From positions 7,936,001 through 8,000,000 of the forward strand of contig NZ_JAMZDZ010000001.1 of the NCBI RefSeq assembly GCF_024172085.1: a DNA stretch of 64,000 nt, in the 5' to 3' direction. The notes under the pieces were generated by a model. It searched no databases. It was not told where the DNA came from and saw only the letters and a program-made list of their open reading frames with translations. The translations under genes and the position numbers were made by a program. Every line of letters starts with the position of its first letter. Within the stretch, counting starts at the first letter, position 1. This DNA comes from Hamadaea flava (GTDB taxonomy: Bacteria; Actinomycetota; Actinomycetes; Mycobacteriales; Micromonosporaceae). Shown here one piece after another: positions 42,318-50,351 of the stretch.

Positions 42318-43463
42318 ATGATCAGGCTGCGCCGAGCGATTCGCGGTGGGACCGTGGGGGTGCGATTCACCCTCTTGTACGCGGTTGTGTTCCTCCTGTC
42401 CGGAGCCGGGTTGCTCGGGCTGACGATCCTGCTGGCCGGCGGGGCAAGCCAGACACAGGCAGCGCCCGACAACACCACGACGGCGAACGCGGCCGTCGAG
42501 GAGCGGGTCCGCGTGCTGGAGGAGCAGCTCGCGGCGGTGCACACCGAGCAGAACCGGCAGCTGCTGATCGGCGCCCTGATCGCGATGATCGCGATGGCCG
42601 TCGTGTCCGTGCTGCTCGGCCGGGCACTGGCGCGCCGGGTGCTGCGGCCGCTCCGGACGATCACGGCCGCGACCCGGCGGATCACGGCCGACGACCTCGA
42701 CCTGCGGCTGGCCGTCGACGGCCCGTCCGACGAGGTGAAAGACCTCGCCGACACGATCGACGAACTGCTGGAACGGCTGGAGACCTCGTTCGACGCCCAA
42801 CGCCGGTTCGTCGCCAACGCCTCCCACGAACTGCGTACGCCACTGGCCACGATGCGGGCCTCGCTGGACGTCGCGGTCGCCAAACCCGACGCGCCCACGG
42901 CCACCGTCGTGCTGGCCGACCGGATGCGTACGCAGCTGGACCGGGTAGATCATCTGCTCGACGGGTTCCTCGTGCTGGCCCGGGCACAGCACGGCGCGCT
43001 GGCCGACAACGCCCCGGTTCCCCTGCACGACCTCGTCACGGCGGCCCTGGCCGCGCGCCCGGCCGACGGGCTCACCCTGACGGTCGACGTGCCCGAATCC
43101 GTCGTGGTCGAGGGCAGCCCCGCCCTGCTGGCCCGGCTCGTCGGCAACCTCGTCGACAACGCCGTGGTGCACAACGAGCCGTCGGGCTGGATCTCGATCT
43201 CCGGCCACGCGCTCGACGGCGTCGCCGAGCTGGTCGTGGAAACCGGTGGGGAAGTGCTCGACCAACGGCAGGTCGACCGGCTGGCCCGGCCGTTCGAACG
43301 GCTGGGCGCCGAGCGTACCGGGTCGTCGGGGCTGGGATTGTCCATTGTGGCAGCCGTCGCGGCGGCCCACGGTGGCCGGCTCACCTTGCGGGCCCGCCCG
43401 ACCGGCGGGCTGCGGGCCGCCGTCACCCTGCCGGTGGCGTCCGAGGCACTGGTCGCGGCATGA
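42318..43463 (+). CDS. Sensor histidine kinase
   Basis: A 381-residue two-span kinase with short extracytoplasmic loop (about 43-80), HAMP domain (about 105-155), the phosphorylation His170 in NASHELRTPL, N box NLVDNAVVHNE and G box SGLGLSIV. The signal is unknown; the small sensor loop argues against a large extracellular ligand and fits membrane-stress sensing or a partner protein. It overlaps the response regulator gene by 4 bp (ATGA). Start ATG at 42318 precedes MIRLRRAIRGG. Confidence 0.92.
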   Translation: MIRLRRAIRGGTVGVRFTLLYAVVFLLSGAGLLGLTILLAGGASQTQAAPDNTTTANAAVEERVRVLEEQLAAVHTEQNRQLLIGALIAMIAMAVVSVLLGRALARRVLRPLRTITAATRRITADDLDLRLAVDGPSDEVKDLADTIDELLERLETSFDAQRRFVANASHELRTPLATMRASLDVAVAKPDAPTATVVLADRMRTQLDRVDHLLDGFLVLARAQHGALADNAPVPLHDLVTAALAARPADGLTLTVDVPESVVVEGSPALLARLVGNLVDNAVVHNEPSGWISISGHALDGVAELVVETGGEVLDQRQVDRLARPFERLGAERTGSSGLGLSIVAAVAAAHGGRLTLRARPTGGLRAAVTLPVASEALVAA

Positions 43464-44122
43464 GGATCCTCGTCGTCGAGGACGACCCGGCGCTGGCTGA
43501 GGTCGTCGCCGAAGGTCTGCGTGATCAGGGGATGGCCGTCGACCGTGCGGCCGACGGGCTGTCCGCCGCCGCCAAGCTCGACCACACCGCGTACGACGTG
43601 GTGGTGCTGGACCGAGACCTGCCCGGACTGCACGGCGACACGCTGTGCCAGATGATCACCGAGCGTGCCGAACGCCCGATGGTGCTGATGCTGACCGCGG
43701 CGAGCGCGCCGGGCGACCGGGTGAGCGGCCTGACCCTCGGCGCGGACGACTACCTCGCCAAACCCTTCCACTTCCCGGAACTGGTGCTGCGCATCCGCGC
43801 GCTCGCCCGGCGGCAGCCCGACGCCCGGCCGCGCACCCTGCGTGTGGCCGGCATCGACCTGGACCCGGTACGCCGCACGGCGACCCGCGACGGACACGCC
43901 CTCGACCTGTCGGTCAAGGAGTTCGCGGTGCTCGAAGCGCTGCTGCGGGCGAGTCCGGGCTTCCTCAGTGCAGAAGCGCTGCTGGAACAGGTCTGGGACG
44001 AGAACGCCGACCCGTTCACCAACACCGTCACCGTGACGGTGGGCCGGGTGCGGCGCAAACTCGGCGACCCGCCCGTCATCACCACCACCCCCGGCGTCGG
44101 CTACCGGATTGCCCGTCCCTGA
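43460..44122 (+). CDS. OmpR-family response regulator
   Basis: A 220-residue regulator with receiver domain (1-115; Asp8-Asp9 acidic pair, phosphorylated Asp51 in VVLDRDLPG, Lys in YLAKPFHFPEL) and an OmpR winged helix (about 125-218, ending TTPGVGYRIARP). It is co-transcribed with the preceding kinase by a 4-bp overlap. A likely target is the divergent ABC-2-like membrane protein, by analogy with similar arrangements. Confidence 0.92.
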   Translation: MRILVVEDDPALAEVVAEGLRDQGMAVDRAADGLSAAAKLDHTAYDVVVLDRDLPGLHGDTLCQMITERAERPMVLMLTAASAPGDRVSGLTLGADDYLAKPFHFPELVLRIRALARRQPDARPRTLRVAGIDLDPVRRTATRDGHALDLSVKEFAVLEALLRASPGFLSAEALLEQVWDENADPFTNTVTVTVGRVRRKLGDPPVITTTPGVGYRIARP

Positions 44123-44148
44123 CCGGGGCCACGGCCTAGCCTGAGGAC

Positions 44149-44616
44149 ATGACGAGTGCGTTCGCCGTGGCTGCGGGCGACGGCGTGACCCTGCCCGCGC
44201 CGATCGGCGGCGAGGTGACGATCAAGGCCGACACCCGGCAGACCAACGGGGCGATGACGGTGCTGCAGTTCGCCGTCCCGCCCAAGGCCGGTCCCGGCCT
44301 GCACAGCCACCTGCGCGACGACGAGCTGTGGTACGTGCTCGCGGGCGAGTTCCGGTTCAAGGCGGGCGACGACATGCTGTACGCGTCGACCGGCGGTCTG
44401 GCCTTCGGGCCGAGAGGGCTGCCGCACGCCTTCCAAAACGTCGGCGACGAGCCGGGGCGACTGCTGGTCGTCACCACCCCGGCCGGCATCGAACGATTCT
44501 TCGAGCAGGTCGCGGAGCTGACCGGGCCGGTCGACGCGGCCAGGATCGCCGGCGTCGGATGGCCGAACTGGCTGGACTTCACCGGCCCGCCCATCGGGCT
44601 GTCCGATCCGCTCTGA
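44149..44616 (+). CDS. Cupin domain protein
   Basis: A 155-residue cupin. The two metal-binding motifs are visible: PGLHSHLRDDELWYVLAGEFRFK (His-x-His and Glu) and GPRGLPHAFQNVG (His). This form is common in actinomycetes and often binds small flavonoid-like or sugar ligands. It lies 26 bp after the response regulator; its TGA is also the first bases of the degenerate tandem repeat at 44615. Confidence 0.82.
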   Translation: MTSAFAVAAGDGVTLPAPIGGEVTIKADTRQTNGAMTVLQFAVPPKAGPGLHSHLRDDELWYVLAGEFRFKAGDDMLYASTGGLAFGPRGLPHAFQNVGDEPGRLLVVTTPAGIERFFEQVAELTGPVDAARIAGVGWPNWLDFTGPPIGLSDPL

Positions 44617-44796
44617 GTCGGCCGGTCAGAGTCGGCCGCTGTGACTCGGCGCTTGAGCCGGGCGCTGTGACTCGGCGCTTGACTCGGCCGCTTTGACTCG
44701 GCCGCTGTGACTCGGCGCTTGAGTCGGCCGCTTTGAATCGGCGGCTTTGACTCGGCTGCTGTGAGTCGGGCGCTGTGAGTCGGGCGCTTTGGGTCA
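44615..44796. repeat. Degenerate tandem array of 13-15-bp units (about 13 copies)
   Basis: Units of the form TGACTCGGCCGCTT or TGAGTCGGCGCTG repeat without a break from the cupin stop to 12 bp before the threonine synthase stop. The spacing varies from 13 to 15 bp and several units are identical. A reading frame on either strand gives repetitive Ser/Arg peptides with no start or ribosome site, so it is not coding. Confidence 0.8.
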
Positions 44797-44808
44797 GCCT
44801 GGCACCCG

Positions 44809-45861
44809 TCAGAGGCCGAGTTCGCGGGCGACCTCACCCGTCGTCGGGCCGGCGGCGGTGGCGGCGTACCCGTCGCGCAGGGCGGCTTCGGTGTCCTTGA
44901 GCCCGTTGCCGGTGAGGGTGATGACGACGCGCAGCCCCGCGGGCAGGGCGCCGTCCGCGTACCGGCGGAGCAGCCCGGCTACGCCCGCGGCCGACGCCGG
45001 CTCGGCGAAGACGCCGTCGTGGCGGCCCAACTCCCGGTACGCCGAGAAGATCTCCTCGTCGGTGACCGAACCGATCAGCCCGCCGGACTCGTCGCGAGCG
45101 GCCAGCGCGGGCGTCCACGTCGCCGGGGCGCCCACCCGGATCGCCGTCGCATCGGTCTCCGGCCGCTCGACTGGTCCACCATGGACGAAGGGCGCGGCAC
45201 CCGCCGCCTGGAATCCCCAGATCTTCGGCGGTTTCTCGGCGTACGCCCGGTAGCCGGTCCAGGTGGCGGTGATGTTCCCGCCGTTGCCGACCGGCAGGCA
45301 GTGGATGTCCGGCGCGCCGCCGAGCGCGTCGACGATCTCGTACGCCACCGTTCGCTGACCGGCCAGCCGCAGCTCGTTGCCGACCGAGTTGACCAGCGTC
45401 ACCGGATGGTGCGCCGCCATTTCCCGGGCGATGCGGATGCAGTCGTCGAAGTTCCCCGCCACCTCGATGATCCGTGCGGCGTAGCGGGCGGCCTGGGCGA
45501 GCTTGCCCCGGGCCACCGCTCCGGCCGGGACGAGCACCGCGGCCTCGATCCCGGCGCGGGCGGCGTACGCGGCCGCCGAGGCGCTCGTGTTCCCGGTGGA
45601 CGCGCAGAGGACCAGCTTCGAACCGGCCTCCACGGCGCGGCTGATCGCGACAGTCATCCCTCGGTCCTTGAACGAACCCGTCGGGTTGGCCCCGTCGACC
45701 TTCAGCCACACGTCGCACCGCGTCCGGTCAGACAGGTACGCCGAGTGCAGCAGCGGTGTGCCGCCCTCGCCGAGGGTGATCGCCGGTGTCTCGGGGGTCA
45801 CGGGCAGCAGCTGCCGGTAGTCGCTGAGGAGCAGTCCACGCCAAGGAGTCATGGGGGTCAT
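44809..45861 (-). CDS. thrC: Threonine synthase (PLP-dependent)
   Basis: A 350-residue PLP enzyme that converts O-phosphohomoserine to threonine. The cofactor lysine is Lys65 in PTGSFKDRG, the phosphate-binding loop is VGNGGNI and STGNTSASAAAYAAR is conserved. The ATG at 45861 (MTPMTPW) was chosen; the in-frame ATG at 45891 would start beyond the operator half. No hom or thrB gene is adjacent, which is unusual. It is divergent from a MurR/RpiR regulator with paired TAACATTYGTT sites between the starts. Confidence 0.9.
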   Translation of the reverse strand: MTPMTPWRGLLLSDYRQLLPVTPETPAITLGEGGTPLLHSAYLSDRTRCDVWLKVDGANPTGSFKDRGMTVAISRAVEAGSKLVLCASTGNTSASAAAYAARAGIEAAVLVPAGAVARGKLAQAARYAARIIEVAGNFDDCIRIAREMAAHHPVTLVNSVGNELRLAGQRTVAYEIVDALGGAPDIHCLPVGNGGNITATWTGYRAYAEKPPKIWGFQAAGAAPFVHGGPVERPETDATAIRVGAPATWTPALAARDESGGLIGSVTDEEIFSAYRELGRHDGVFAEPASAAGVAGLLRRYADGALPAGLRVVITLTGNGLKDTEAALRDGYAATAAGPTTGEVARELGL

Positions 45862-45873
45862 GGCTGGCGACTC

Positions 45874-45884
45874 TAACATTTGTT
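45874..45884. promoter_or_regulatory. MurR/RpiR operator candidate, thrC side
   Basis: TAACATTTGTT shares ten of eleven bases with the core TAACATTCGTT of the site at 45913 and lies 13 bp upstream of the chosen thrC start. Confidence 0.55.
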
Positions 45885-45912
45885 CCGCCATCCGGCGCTA
45901 TAGGCTTTGCGT

Positions 45913-45926
45913 GTAACATTCGTTAC
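45913..45926. promoter_or_regulatory. MurR/RpiR operator candidate, regulator side
   Basis: GTAACATTCGTTAC has perfect 5-base arms GTAAC/GTTAC around ATTC and ends exactly one base before the regulator GTG at 45927, so a bound regulator would block its own gene and probably thrC. Confidence 0.65.
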
Positions 45927-46739
45927 GTGAGTTCTGACGTGGCGGCCCGGCTGGGCGAGATCTATGCCGACCTTCCGCAAGGGGAGCGGGCGATCGCCCG
46001 GGTGCTGCTGGACGACTATCCCTACGCCGCGCTCGGGTCGCTGCGTACGCTGGCCGACCGCGCGGGCGTCAGCCCGCCGACCGCCTCCCGGCTGGTCGGG
46101 CGGCTCGGCTTCGCCGGCTTCGCGGAGTTCCAGGAGGCGGTACGCACCGGCGCCCGCTCCCGGCTCCGGGCGTTCGTCGACGAACCGTCCGATGTGGAAT
46201 CCGCTGCCGGTCAACTGCGGACGGCGCTCGACGAATGCCTCGCCGCGGTGACCGGGGCCCAGCTCAGCGCGGCGGCGACCCGGATCGCGCAGGCCGGATC
46301 GGTCTGGGCGGTGGGCGGGCGGCTCAGCGAACTGGCCGCCGAATACCTCGTGCGACAGGTGGCCAGCCTGCGGCCCGGCGTACGCCACCTCCCGGGGTCG
46401 ATCCCCGAACGCGCCCGGGTGCTGCTCGACGTCACCGGCGCTGATCTCCTGGTGGCGTACGACTTCCGGCGTTATTCGGAGCAGACGGCGCGGTTCGTCA
46501 CCGCCGCCCGCGACCGCGGCGCCCGGCTGCTACTGATCACCGACGCCTGGGAGTCCCCGCTCGCCGAGTACGCCGACGTCCTCATCCGGCTGCCCCGCGA
46601 AGCCGCCGGGCCGATCGACCCGATGATGCTCTCCATCGCGGTGACCGAACTGCTGCTGGTCGCCGTCGCCGGGCACCTCGACCCCGAGCAGCGCCTGGCT
46701 TCCCTGGAGGAGCTGACCCAGACGCTCTCGCGGAGTTGA
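45927..46739 (+). CDS. MurR/RpiR family transcriptional regulator with SIS domain
   Basis: A 270-residue regulator. The N-terminal RpiR helix-turn-helix is at about 35-58 (RTLADRAGVSPPTASRLVGRLGF) and a SIS sugar-phosphate-binding domain follows (about 110-250; VWAVGGRLSELAAEYLVRQVA and YDFRRYSEQTARFV). Such proteins sense phosphosugars. The GTG at 45927 has essentially no leader because the palindrome ends one base before it. The divergent threonine synthase is the apparent target. Its TGA lies inside the left arm of the hairpin at 46734. Confidence 0.88.
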   Translation: MSSDVAARLGEIYADLPQGERAIARVLLDDYPYAALGSLRTLADRAGVSPPTASRLVGRLGFAGFAEFQEAVRTGARSRLRAFVDEPSDVESAAGQLRTALDECLAAVTGAQLSAAATRIAQAGSVWAVGGRLSELAAEYLVRQVASLRPGVRHLPGSIPERARVLLDVTGADLLVAYDFRRYSEQTARFVTAARDRGARLLLITDAWESPLAEYADVLIRLPREAAGPIDPMMLSIAVTELLLVAVAGHLDPEQRLASLEELTQTLSRS

Positions 46740-46789
46740 TCTTGGCGAGTAAAGGTCGCTATGGCAACCGAAACTCGCCAAGATCAACT
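46734..46789. terminator. Hairpin terminator overlapping the regulator stop codon
   Basis: AGTTGATCTTGGCGAGT (46734-46750) and ACTCGCCAAGATCAACT (46773-46789) are perfect 17-base complements with a 22-base loop. The stop codon TGA (46737-46739) is inside the left arm, so the structure forms right at the gene end. Confidence 0.85.
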
Positions 46790-46991
46790 AGCTGGCACCT
46801 CGCGAACAGGCGCCGGTCGTTGCGACCGGGTCAGGCGCCGAAGCCGTTGTCGGCCAGCCACCATGATCACGGCCACGATTATGCCGATCAACGGCGGACA
46901 ACTGCGGCGTTATCGGCATCACGCCGCCCGTTGGCGACAGCGCCTCGCCGATTCCCGGATGACGATCTTCAGTGCCGCCTATCCTGCCGAA
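46740..46991. other. 252-bp gap between regulator and cyclase genes
   Basis: After the terminator, a second small hairpin (CCGGTCG, then TTG, then CGACCGG near 46810-46830) is present. The rest shows no gene with a start and ribosome site. It probably carries the promoter of the cyclase gene. Confidence 0.5.
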
Positions 46992-47939
46992 ATGAGCAGG
47001 AACGCATCGGTCGTGAACGCACCCGAGCTAGACGCGGCGGGCTTCGCGGCACTGTTCGAACGGCTGCGGGGGCGTGCCGACTGGGGAGAGGCGGATCGCC
47101 GGGGCGCATTGAACTACATCACGCCGTCCACCGTGCGAGCCGCCATGGAAGAGGTTCGGCTGGGCCGCTCGGTCTCCCTGGCCGTTCCCGTGTCGACCGA
47201 CGTCACCGTCGACAACCCACAACCCTGGCGTCACGAGATGATCAGCTCGCCGGCCGACCATCGCGACGAGCCCGGCGTGCACTTCGCCTTCGACCGGCTG
47301 GCGATGAACGTTCACGGCAACGCGGACACTCATCTCGACGCGCTCTGCCACGTCATCTACGACGGCAAGCTCTACAACGGCGTACAGGTGGACGCTGTCG
47401 AGCGGGACGGGGCGCCCGCGCTGTCCGTGGATGTCATGCGGGACGGGATCGTCGGCCGCGGCGTCCTGCTCGACATCCCCCGGGTGCGTGAAGAACGCTG
47501 GCTGAGGCCGGGCGACCAGGTGACCGCGGCGGATCTCGTCGCGGCGGAGGAGGCCCAGCACGTTCAGGTGAAGCCCGGCGACCTGCTGTTCGTCCGGGTC
47601 GGACACCGGCGTCGCCGCAAAGCCCTGGGCCCGTGGGACACGGCGTCGGCGCGGGCCGGCCTGCATCCCACCGCGCTGGAGTACGTCGCCGATCGTCAGG
47701 TCGCGGTCCTCGGCAGCGACGGCAACAACGACACCGCGCCGCCGAGCGGGGTCGTCGACTTCCCCGTGCACGTGCTCGCCGTCAACGCCCTCGGTGTCCC
47801 GCTCATCGACTACTTGTACCTGGAGGATCTGCGTACGCTGTGCGCGCAGCACGACCGATGGTCGTTCCTCTGCGTCGTCGCTCCCCTTCGTATCCCGGCC
47901 GGCACGGGTTCGCCGGTGAACCCGATCGCGGTGCTCTGA
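46992..47939 (+). CDS. Cyclase family protein (kynurenine formamidase-like)
   Basis: A 315-residue metal hydrolase of the PF04199 family. The metal motif appears as GNADTHLDALCHVIYDGKLYNG, with His-x-Asp-x-x-x-His, and GSDGNNDTAPPS lies later. Members include kynurenine formamidase and isatin hydrolase. The ATG at 46992 is used; an in-frame ATG at 46959 is possible. Its stop is 2 bp from the convergent LysR stop. The substrate is unknown. Confidence 0.8.
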   Translation: MSRNASVVNAPELDAAGFAALFERLRGRADWGEADRRGALNYITPSTVRAAMEEVRLGRSVSLAVPVSTDVTVDNPQPWRHEMISSPADHRDEPGVHFAFDRLAMNVHGNADTHLDALCHVIYDGKLYNGVQVDAVERDGAPALSVDVMRDGIVGRGVLLDIPRVREERWLRPGDQVTAADLVAAEEAQHVQVKPGDLLFVRVGHRRRRKALGPWDTASARAGLHPTALEYVADRQVAVLGSDGNNDTAPPSGVVDFPVHVLAVNALGVPLIDYLYLEDLRTLCAQHDRWSFLCVVAPLRIPAGTGSPVNPIAVL

Positions 47940-47941
47940 CC

Positions 47942-48823
47942 TCAAACGACCCGCAAACTGTCGGCGGGCGCGGCGTCGCGGAGCGCCGAGACGCAGGCGG
48001 CCACGGCCGGATGCCCGCCGGAGCCGGAGCGGAAGGCGACGTGGGTACGCCGCTGCAGCGGTAACGGCGTGAGCGTCACCCCGGGCGTCGGCACGACGCC
48101 GAGCGACGGCACGAGTGCGACTCCGCGACCGGCGGCTACCAGAGCCAGGACGGCGGTGAAGTCGTCGACGTGGTGACGGATGCGGGGTGCGTACCCGGCG
48201 AGGTGGCACGCCTGCAAGGTCACCGAGTGACACAGCGTCCCCGGGCTGCCCGCGATCCAGACGCGCTCGGCGCAGTCCGCCAAGGAAAGCTCACCGGCTC
48301 GCGCGGGCGGTCCTGCGAGGTAGACCGTCTCGGCCAGCAGGTCGACCGTGGACAGTCCGGCCTCCGGCGTGAGCGGCAGCAGGTCGTAGCTCTGCATCAG
48401 GGCGACGTCGAGGCTGCGGTCGAGTAGCCGGACCGCCATGGCGGCCGGGTCGAGTTCGTGGACGGTCAGGTCGAGCCCGGGATGCCGGTCGGCCAGCGTC
48501 ACGAGCGCGGCCGGGAGCAGCGTACGCACCGCGGACGGGAAAGCGCCGATGCGCAGGCTGCCCTGGACGGCGGCGACGCTGGCCGAGGCGGCCTCCAACG
48601 CGGCGAGCACGGTCTCGGCATGCCCGGCGAGGACACGGCCGGCGGCGGTGAGCTGGACGGTGCGGCCGGCGCGCTCGATCAGCGGTACGCCCGCCTCCCG
48701 TTGCAACGCGGTGAGCTGCTGCGACACCGCAGACGCCGTGTAGGTGTGCGCCTCGGCGACGGCCGCGATCGTGCCGAGCCGGGCCAGGTCGCGCAGGAGC
48801 ATCAGCCGCCGGACGTCAAGCAT
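47942..48823 (-). CDS. LysR family transcriptional regulator
   Basis: A 293-residue LysR regulator: DNA-binding domain 1-60 (LMLLRDLARLGTIAAVAEAHTYTASAVSQQLTALQREAG pattern, key TASAVSQQL) and a substrate-binding domain beginning at LRIGAFPS (about 87). It is divergent from the DapA-like aldolase at 48894 over 70 bp, the usual layout in which LysR controls the neighbour. The effector is unknown. Confidence 0.88.
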   Translation of the reverse strand: MLDVRRLMLLRDLARLGTIAAVAEAHTYTASAVSQQLTALQREAGVPLIERAGRTVQLTAAGRVLAGHAETVLAALEAASASVAAVQGSLRIGAFPSAVRTLLPAALVTLADRHPGLDLTVHELDPAAMAVRLLDRSLDVALMQSYDLLPLTPEAGLSTVDLLAETVYLAGPPARAGELSLADCAERVWIAGSPGTLCHSVTLQACHLAGYAPRIRHHVDDFTAVLALVAAGRGVALVPSLGVVPTPGVTLTPLPLQRRTHVAFRSGSGGHPAVAACVSALRDAAPADSLRVV

Positions 48824-48893
48824 CAGCTCAGCTTACGCATCACCTCAGAAAGCCGAACTGGTGCTACCGAGTCATCGGCGCGAAGCTGGGAGC

Positions 48894-49742
48894 ATGACGT
48901 TGAGCGGCCTGTTCGTCCCCATGATCACTCCTTTCGACCGTAGCGACGCCGTCGATCTCGACGGCCTGACGAAGCTGGCCGGCCAAGTCCTCGACGACGG
49001 GGCGACCGGCCTCGTCGCGCTCGGGACGACGGCCGAGCCGTCCGCGCTCACAGCGGCGGAGAAGCGCGACGTCCTCGACGTGGTCAGCGCCGTCTGCCGG
49101 GAGCGCAGGGCACCGATGATCGTCGGCGCCAACACCCCGGACGAGCTTGGTCACCTGGCGGACCGGCCGGAGGCGGTCGCGGCGCTGACCCTCGTCCCGC
49201 CGTTCGTGCGGCCGGGCGAGGCGGGCGTGGTGGCGTACTTCGAGCGGACGGCTCAGCTGAGCCCGGTCCCGCTGGTCGTCTACCACGTTCCGTACCGCAC
49301 GGGGCAGCCGCTGTCGGCGAGCGCGTTGCGCGACATCGCGGCGATCCCCGACATCGCGGGCTTCAAGTACGCCGTCGGCGGCATCGACGCCACGACGATG
49401 GAGTTCCTGGCCGATCCGCCGCCGGTCGCCATCCTCGGCGGCGACGACCAGTTCATCTCGCCGCTGCTCGCGCTGGGCGCGCACGGCGGCATCATGGCCA
49501 GCGCACACCTGGCCACCCGGGCGTTCGCGGAGCTGATCGCCGACTGGCGTCCCGGCCTCGGCCACCGCCTCGCCCGGCTTGCGGCCACGCTGTTCGCCGA
49601 GCCCAACCCCACGGTGATCAAGGCTGTTCTCCACGCGCACGGCCGTCTTCAAACTCCAGCGGTACGCCTTCCGCTCATCCCGGCTTCGGTGACGGCGCTC
49701 ACCGCGGCTGGAGCCGCCGAGGCGGCCGTCGCTGAGGCATGA
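48894..49742 (+). CDS. Dihydrodipicolinate synthase/N-acetylneuraminate lyase family protein
   Basis: A 282-residue class I aldolase. The Schiff-base lysine is Lys158 in AGFKYAVGG, the catalytic Tyr130 in VYHVPYRTG, and the pyruvate carboxylate site is GTTAEPSALT. The canonical GTTGE motif of true DapA is GTTAE here, and the protein is somewhat divergent, so it may be a catabolic pyruvate-dependent aldolase instead of the lysine-pathway enzyme. The ATG at 48894 has a GGGAG site. It is divergent from a LysR regulator. Confidence 0.86.
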   Translation: MTLSGLFVPMITPFDRSDAVDLDGLTKLAGQVLDDGATGLVALGTTAEPSALTAAEKRDVLDVVSAVCRERRAPMIVGANTPDELGHLADRPEAVAALTLVPPFVRPGEAGVVAYFERTAQLSPVPLVVYHVPYRTGQPLSASALRDIAAIPDIAGFKYAVGGIDATTMEFLADPPPVAILGGDDQFISPLLALGAHGGIMASAHLATRAFAELIADWRPGLGHRLARLAATLFAEPNPTVIKAVLHAHGRLQTPAVRLPLIPASVTALTAAGAAEAAVAEA

Positions 49743-49749
49743 TGATCAC

Positions 49750-50337
49750 GTGCCACTGCTTGCGACCGCCGCCCGGCCCGAGGGGATTCTGCGCGATCAG
49801 GCCCAGCCGGTGCTGCGTACCGGGGATCTGGTGCTACGCCCCTGGCGGGAGTCCGATGTAGATGCAGTCGTCGCGGCGTACGCCGATCCAGGCATCCAAC
49901 GCTGGCACGTACGCACGATGACCGGGGAAGAGGCACTCGACTGGATCGAGAGCTGGTCTCGGTACTGGACGGCCGAGCGCGCCGCGAGCTGGGCGGTCAC
50001 CGGCCCGGACGACGTGCCGCTCGGCCAGGTCGGGCTGCGGCAGGTGGACCTCTTCGAGGGGCACGCCCACGTGTCCTACTGGGTCCGCCCGGAGGCGCGG
50101 GGCAAGGGTGTGGCGATCGCGGCGACCGAGGCGATGGTCGACTGGTGTTTCGGTGCGGCCGGCCTGCATCGGTTGCAGCTGTCGCACTCGACGGCCAACG
50201 CGGCGTCCTGCCGGGTGGCGGGCAAGCTGGGATTCGCCCTGGAAGGCACCTCGCGGGGAGCGGGCCGCCACGCGGACGGGTGGCACGACATGCACGTGCA
50301 CTCCCGGCTGCGCGACGACCCGGTGGCCGGCCGCTAG
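49750..50337 (+). CDS. GNAT family N-acetyltransferase (RimJ/RimL type)
   Basis: A 195-residue GNAT. DLVLRPWRESDVDAVVAAYAD is the N-terminal strand, ARGKGVAIAATEAMVDWCF the acetyl-CoA loop and GLHRLQLSHSTANAASCRVAGKLGF motif B, the RimJ-type pattern. GTG at 49750 starts 7 bp after the aldolase stop, so it may be part of that transcript. Its stop is 14 bp from the convergent exporter gene. Confidence 0.85.
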   Translation: MPLLATAARPEGILRDQAQPVLRTGDLVLRPWRESDVDAVVAAYADPGIQRWHVRTMTGEEALDWIESWSRYWTAERAASWAVTGPDDVPLGQVGLRQVDLFEGHAHVSYWVRPEARGKGVAIAATEAMVDWCFGAAGLHRLQLSHSTANAASCRVAGKLGFALEGTSRGAGRHADGWHDMHVHSRLRDDPVAGR

Positions 50338-50351
50338 GTGACGACCAGTCG

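Noticed and set aside
44136-44837. Minus-strand protein rich in Ser/Arg repeats across the 13-15-bp array
   Set aside because: It is only the translation of the tandem repeat and of the antisense of the cupin gene, without a start site or ribosome site.
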